From NCBI GenBank assembly GCA_013693915.1, contig CP059264.1:2971400-2980204 (forward strand): a stretch of DNA of 8,805 nucleotides, in the 5' to 3' direction. This document shows positions 6,062 to 8,805 of this stretch, one piece after another (position 1 is the first letter of the stretch; every line of letters starts with the position of its first letter). The position numbers and the translations under genes are program-made. This DNA is from Dechloromonas sp. (lineage in GTDB: Bacteria; Pseudomonadota; Gammaproteobacteria; Burkholderiales; Rhodocyclaceae). The notes beneath the pieces were generated by a model. The model ran no database searches and was not told the origin of the DNA. It saw nothing but the letters and a program-made list of their open reading frames with translations.

Positions 6062-6149
6062 GCCCATCACAGGAAACGAATAACCGGGGACAGACCACGG
6101 TTTGCGCAAGCTGCGCTTGTGATCGGGGTCAAACGCTATTCGTTTGGGC
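6062..6149. repeat. Nested palindromic REP-like element
   Basis: GCCCA (6062-6066) and AAACGAATA (6074-6082) pair with TATTCGTTTGGGC (6137-6149), allowing an unpaired insert on the left arm. Inside, GCGCA (6104-6108) pairs with TGCGC (6112-6116). GGGGACAGACCACGG (6086-6100) and a GGGGTCA (6125-6131) lie between, motifs I associate with dispersed repeats of Rhodocyclaceae-like genomes. The element fills most of the gap between the lipoprotein and the ester-cyclase gene and may end one transcript. Confidence 0.55.
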
Positions 6150-6192
6150 GTCCAGGCTCGCTATTCAACAATTCAACCGAAGAGATGGGATC

Positions 6193-6612
6193 ATGCAATC
6201 CAACAGCAGCGTTGTCCTGCAATTCATTGAGAAGGTTCTGAACCGGGGAGAAGTCGATGCTGCCGGGGAGTTCTTCTGGGAAGACATGGTCGAGCAGGTT
6301 CCGCTTCCTGGCCAGGGTCCGGGAGTTGAAGGGTTGAAGGGCGCATTGCGTGGCTTGAGGGAGGCGTTTCCCGACATGCATTGGACGGTCCAGGAACAGA
6401 TTGCCGAAGGCGACAAGGTGGTGTCACGCTTCGAGTGGACAGGCACGCATCGTGGGACATTTCTGGGCGTGCCAGCCACGGATCGGACTGTGACCGTTTG
6501 GGGCATGGTCATCGACCGCCTGGATGGCGGAAAAATCAGGGACACGCGCATCATCATGGACACACTTGGACTGATGATGCAGTTGGGCGTGGTTCCCCCG
6601 CCAAAGGGCTGA
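6193..6612 (+). CDS. SnoaL-like ester cyclase / NTF2-fold protein
   Basis: This 139-residue cytoplasmic protein shows the SnoaL-like polyketide/ester-cyclase pattern: an opening helix NSSVVLQFIEKVLNRGEVDAA (4-24), VEGLKGALRGLREAFPDMHWTVQEQIAEGDKVVSR (45-79; FPD at 59-61), the signature EWTGTHRGTFLGVPATDR (81-98), and a closing strand and tail MDTLGLMMQLGVVP (122-135). The length is typical. Members are alpha+beta-barrel proteins; some close aromatic polyketide rings, but most stand-alone genes have no known substrate. The tryptophan often found before the last strand (E.W...D) is absent (KIRDTRIIMD). ATG 6193 has AGAGATGG upstream as a weak ribosome binding site. No biosynthetic neighbours are present, so the substrate cannot be inferred. 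Confidence 0.85.
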   Translation: MQSNSSVVLQFIEKVLNRGEVDAAGEFFWEDMVEQVPLPGQGPGVEGLKGALRGLREAFPDMHWTVQEQIAEGDKVVSRFEWTGTHRGTFLGVPATDRTVTVWGMVIDRLDGGKIRDTRIIMDTLGLMMQLGVVPPPKG

Positions 6613-6637
6613 CTCCGACAGCCGCCCAGGCGTGAAG

Positions 6638-6738
6638 GGGGTCAGAGTAATTACCAGTTTTTGGCCAATTTTTCCGGTCGACCGCAGCAACGCGAATTTG
6701 TCTGCACCCAGAAGAAGACAGGAAATGTCTCTGACCCC
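6638..6738. repeat. Inverted GGGGTCAGAG repeat pair (MITE/REP-like)
   Basis: GGGGTCAGAG (6638-6647) is exactly complementary to CTCTGACCCC (6729-6738), and the similarity continues inward for about eight bases with mismatches (TAATTACC against ACATTTCC). The two arms enclose about 80 non-coding bases. Such GGGGTCAGAGT palindromes are dispersed in many betaproteobacteria and are thought to be mobilised by REP-associated tyrosine transposases. None is encoded here. The insertion sequence starts 8 bases beyond the right arm. Confidence 0.6.
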
Positions 6739-6741
6739 TTG

Positions 6742-6746
6742 GTTGA
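6742..6746 (+). repeat. Left target-site duplication of the insertion sequence (GTTGA)
   Basis: GTTGA abuts the left inverted end at 6747, and the same five bases abut the right end at 8670-8674. A 5-base duplication fits the IS1634 family and marks both insertion boundaries. Confidence 0.75.
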
Positions 6747-6816
6747 CCCGAGTTTGACACTTTTCGGGCACATTTTTGGGTGAGCCCCAGTAATGGTGCG
6801 GGTTTCCGGGCGGTGG
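6747..6816 (+). repeat. Left terminal inverted repeat (bipartite)
   Basis: The outer block 6747-6760 and inner block 6800-6816 match the right end in inverse orientation; the 39 bases between them are poorly conserved. Two conserved blocks at fixed spacing suggest a cleavage site plus an internal transposase-binding site. Confidence 0.75.
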
Positions 6817-6825
6817 ATTGCCAAA

Positions 6826-6837
6826 CGCCTAGATACA
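6826..6837 (+). repeat. Subterminal direct repeat, left copy
   Basis: CGCCTAGATACA occurs here and, identically and in the same orientation, at 8576-8587. The copies lie about 80 bases from each end of the insertion sequence, just inside the inverted repeats. They could be extra transposase sites. Confidence 0.7.
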
Positions 6838-6844
6838 TGGATTG

Positions 6845-6874
6845 TTGATATTTTGATCCAAATGGCCCTAGGAT
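6845..6874 (+). promoter_or_regulatory. Probable transposase promoter
   Basis: TTGATA (6845-6850, 5 of 6) and TAGGAT (6869-6874, 4 of 6) are 18 bases apart. The transposase ATG is only 8 bases after the -10, so the transcript would begin at or next to the start codon. No Shine-Dalgarno precedes the ATG. A leaderless, weakly translated message is therefore likely. Confidence 0.45.
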
Positions 6875-6881
6875 ACGGGCC

Positions 6882-8565
6882 ATGTACCTGCGCGAGAGCA
6901 AACAACGGCGAGCCGATGGCAGTGTCGTGACCTACCTGCAACTGGCGGAGAACGTCTGGGATGCCGCCAAGGGCAGATCGCAAGCCAGCATCGTCCATAA
7001 CTGCGGACGCTCCGATGATCCTGAGGTAGTCGAGCGTCTGCGTCGGCTGGCCAGGAGCATCCTGCGGCGTTGTTCGCCGGAAGAGATCGTTGGCGCCGGG
7101 GGTAATTGGCGCCTGATCTGCGCCTGGCCCTACGGCGACCTCTATGTGCTCGAAGCCATCTGGAAGCAACTGGGCATCGACGCCATCGTGCGGCAGCAGG
7201 CTGGCATGCGCAACCTTGGCTTCGATGTCGAGCGCGCCCTGTTCGCGCTGGTTGCCAACCGTGCCTGTGCCCCGGCCTCGAAACTCTACTGCCACGAACA
7301 GTGGCTCAAGGAAGACGCGCACATCGAGGGAACACAAGGGCTGAAACTGCACCAGTTGTACCGCGCCATGGACTTTCTGGAAGCGAGCAAGGACGTGATC
7401 GAACAAGCCATCTTCCACCGCGTCGCCGATCTGCTCAACCTGGACGTCGAGGTGATCTTCTACGACACCACCTCGCTGCACTTCGAGAGCGACGAGGAAG
7501 ATGAGGGCGACAAGGACGGCAACGTCCGGGGCAGTCAGGTGGCCGGCAAGAAGACCTATGCCGCCCCGAGGAAGCGCGGTCACAGCAAGAACGGTCGCGG
7601 TGACGCACCGCAGATCGTCGTCGGCATGGCCGTCACCCGGGACGGATTCCCGGTGCGCCACTGGGTATTCCCCGGCAACACGGTCGATGTCACCACCATC
7701 GCCCGGGTCAAGGACGACTTGCGCGGCTGGCAACTCACCCGCTGCCTCTTCGTCGGCGACGCCGGCATGGTCTCGCAGGCCAACTTGCAGACCCTGTCCA
7801 GGGGGCGGCAAGTACCTGCTGGCGATGCCGATGCGCCGGGGTGACGAAGTCACCGAGGAGGTTCTGTCGCGCCCGGGGCGCTATCGCACCGTCGCCGAGA
7901 ATCTGGAGGTCAAGGAAGTCATCGTCGGCGACGGCGAGCGGCGACGGCGCTATGCGGTCTGCTTCAATCCGCTGGAAGCCAAACGCCAGAAGGCCCATCG
8001 CGAGGAACTGCTGACCGAACTGGAGGCCGAACTGGCCAGCCTGTCTGTTCTTGTCGAGGGGAGCCACACGAAACGGGTGTGCGCCTTGCGCAGCAGCGCC
8101 CGCTACGGCCGTCTGCTGAAGGAGACGAAGCGCGGCCTTGCAATCGACCGGCAGGCCATTGTCGAACTGGAGCGCTTCGACGGCAAGTTCGTGGTGCATA
8201 GCAACGACGACACGCTGAGCGCCGAAGACATGGCCCTGGGCTACAAGCAGCAGCAGCGGGTGGAAGAAGCCTGGCGGACGATGAAGAGCGGCTTGAAGAT
8301 GCGGCCGGTGTTCCACTGGGCGCCGCATCGCATCCATGCCCACATCGCCATCACCGTCCTGTCCCTGCTGCTTGAACGCACCATCGAGCACGCTTGTCAG
8401 GATACGTGGCGCAATATCCGCGACGATCTGAAGCGCATTCAGCTCGCCCTATTGTCCAGTCCCAACGGACAGGTCTGGCAGGTCACCGAGCCATCACCAG
8501 ATGCAGCTAACCGATTGAAAGCACTGAACATCAAGCCGCCCAAGCCAATCCTGAATCTGGATTGA
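6882..8565 (+). pseudogene. IS1634-family DDE transposase, split by a +1 frameshift
   Basis: The first part reads from ATG 6882 (MYLRESKQRRADGSV, the usual family start) and the second in the next frame to TGA 8563-8565. The shift falls in the run of five G at 7801-7805: removing one G restores SRGGKYLLAMPMRRGDE and a 560-residue protein, full length for the family. The DDE catalytic residues are visible: Asp195 in IFYDTTSLHF, Asp293 in FVGDAGMVS, and Glu461 (restored numbering) in QQRVEEAWRTMKS. Without correction the first frame stops at 7842-7844, after the two Asp but before Glu, so the product would be inactive. Cause: a natural indel, or a sequencing or assembly error in a homopolymer. 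Programmed frameshifting seems unlikely, since the needed direction is +1 and I see no stimulator. Confidence 0.88.
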
Positions 8566-8575
8566 GCCCCTTCCC

Positions 8576-8587
8576 CGCCTAGATACA
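8576..8587 (+). repeat. Subterminal direct repeat, right copy
   Basis: This is the second exact copy of CGCCTAGATACA. It starts 10 bases after the transposase stop codon and lies inside the right inverted end, in direct rather than inverted orientation relative to the left copy. Confidence 0.7.
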
Positions 8588-8599
8588 CACCGATTTCGG

Positions 8600-8669
8600 C
8601 CACCTCGCCGAAACCCTTGCCTCATGCGGCTTCCCGACGGGCGTGTTACTTGGGGGTGTCAAAGTCGGG
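8600..8669 (-). repeat. Right terminal inverted repeat (bipartite)
   Basis: This mirrors the left end: inner block 8600-8616, outer block 8656-8669, with the same 39-base gap. The outermost GTGTCAAAGTCGGG is directly followed by the GTTGA duplication. Confidence 0.75.
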
Positions 8670-8674
8670 GTTGA
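8670..8674 (+). repeat. Right target-site duplication of the insertion sequence (GTTGA)
   Basis: This is the second GTTGA, directly beyond the right inverted end. It is followed at once by TGGAGG, the ribosome binding site region of the VOC gene. Confidence 0.75.
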
Positions 8675-8686
8675 TGGAGGAACAAA

Positions 8687-8805
8687 ATGACGAAGATCGC
8701 AAAGAACACGGTTTGTCTCTGGTATGACGGAGACGCCGAGGACGCGGCACGCTTCTACGCCGCTACCTTTCCGGACTCTTCCGTCGACGCCGTGCATCGC
8801 GCGCC
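8687..8805 (+). CDS. PhnB-like VOC-superfamily protein (3' truncated)
   Basis: ATG 8687 has a strong ribosome binding site GGAGG (8676-8680) six bases away; 39 codons are visible before the window ends. The start, MTKIAKNTVCLWYDGDAEDA followed by ARFYAATFPDSSV, is the N-terminal betaalpha unit of the PhnB / 3-demethylubiquinone-9 methyltransferase-like group of the vicinal oxygen chelate (glyoxalase-fold) superfamily, in which (A/E).FY...FP is a hallmark. Substrates of this group are mostly unknown. Its upstream region is cut by the insertion sequence 13 bases before the start codon, so expression depends on outward reading from the element or on a promoter formed at its end. Confidence 0.82.
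   Translation, partial: MTKIAKNTVCLWYDGDAEDAARFYAATFPDSSVDAVHRA

Larger units (their letters stand above)
6747..8669 (+). mobile_element. IS1634-family insertion sequence, 1923 bases
   Basis: The ends are defined by CCCGAGTTTGACAC (6747-6760) and the reverse complement of 8656-8669 (CCCGACTTTGACAC), matching at 13 of 14 positions. A second matched block, 6800-6816 against 8600-8616, agrees at 14 of 17 positions and lies exactly 39 bases inward on both sides, so the terminal inverted repeats are long (about 70 bases) and bipartite. Five-base GTTGA duplications flank the element. It carries one DDE transposase gene with a frameshift. The right end lies 17 bases before the start codon of the downstream VOC gene, leaving that gene's ribosome binding site intact but removing whatever promoter preceded it. 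Confidence 0.85.

Noticed and set aside
6607..6623. GGCTG/CAGCC hairpin at the end of the ester-cyclase gene as a terminator
   Set aside because: A 5-base stem with a 7-base loop and no T-run is too weak in a GC-rich genome.
7796..7812. Programmed frameshift in the transposase
   Set aside because: The needed shift is +1, there is no slippery heptamer for -1 shifting and no evident stimulatory structure, and the family normally has a single frame.
6651..7853. Long open frame on the minus strand opposite the transposase
   Set aside because: The opposite strand carries the family-matching transposase; this frame has no domain pattern.
1..8805. CRISPR arrays, tRNA or rRNA genes
   Set aside because: No regularly spaced repeats, cloverleaf with conserved T-arm, or rRNA-like conserved stretches were seen on either strand.

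Overview
The window looks like a chromosomal segment of a Gram-negative betaproteobacterium, most likely in or near the Rhodocyclaceae. This is inferred from very high-GC coding sequence, an Rnf complex, and dispersed palindromes carrying GGGGTCAG and GGGGACAGACC motifs, a type I associate with that group. No rRNA, tRNA or CRISPR array is present, so the placement is tentative.

Layout. Positions 1-1070 are the 3' end of an rnf operon (the end of rnfG, overlapped by rnfE), encoding the membrane complex that couples ferredoxin and NAD(H) redox chemistry to ion movement. Positions 1223-1840 encode an unrecognised secreted acidic protein with an internal repeat. A gene-poor stretch of about 710 bases (1841-2551) follows. 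It holds a perfect 18-base palindrome, a Fur-like operator over a good sigma70-type promoter, and what may be a decayed small exported-protein gene. Positions 2552-4778 are a ferrous-iron uptake pair in the order feoB-feoA, with a short FeoB that lacks the usual GCNVPA gate motif.

From about 4780 to 6740 the sequence is visibly richer in A+T and the genes are small, accessory and single. They are a HEPN-motif protein, a small lipoprotein and a SnoaL-like ester cyclase, separated by palindromic repeats. A 62-base structure resembling a degenerate integron attC site overlaps the stop codon of the HEPN-motif gene and precedes the lipoprotein, which suggests cassette ancestry. An IS1634-family insertion sequence follows (6747-8669), with matching inverted ends and a 5-base target duplication (GTTGA). 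Its transposase is split by one extra G in a run of five. The element sits just upstream of the ribosome binding site of a PhnB/VOC-type gene whose start is the last thing in the window.

The rnf and feo modules are conventional and act separately (energy coupling; iron import under probable Fur control). I found no clearly new multi-gene system. The best candidates for a second look are the cassette-like segment 5034-6049, the variant FeoB with its feoB-feoA order, and the repeat-bearing exported protein.
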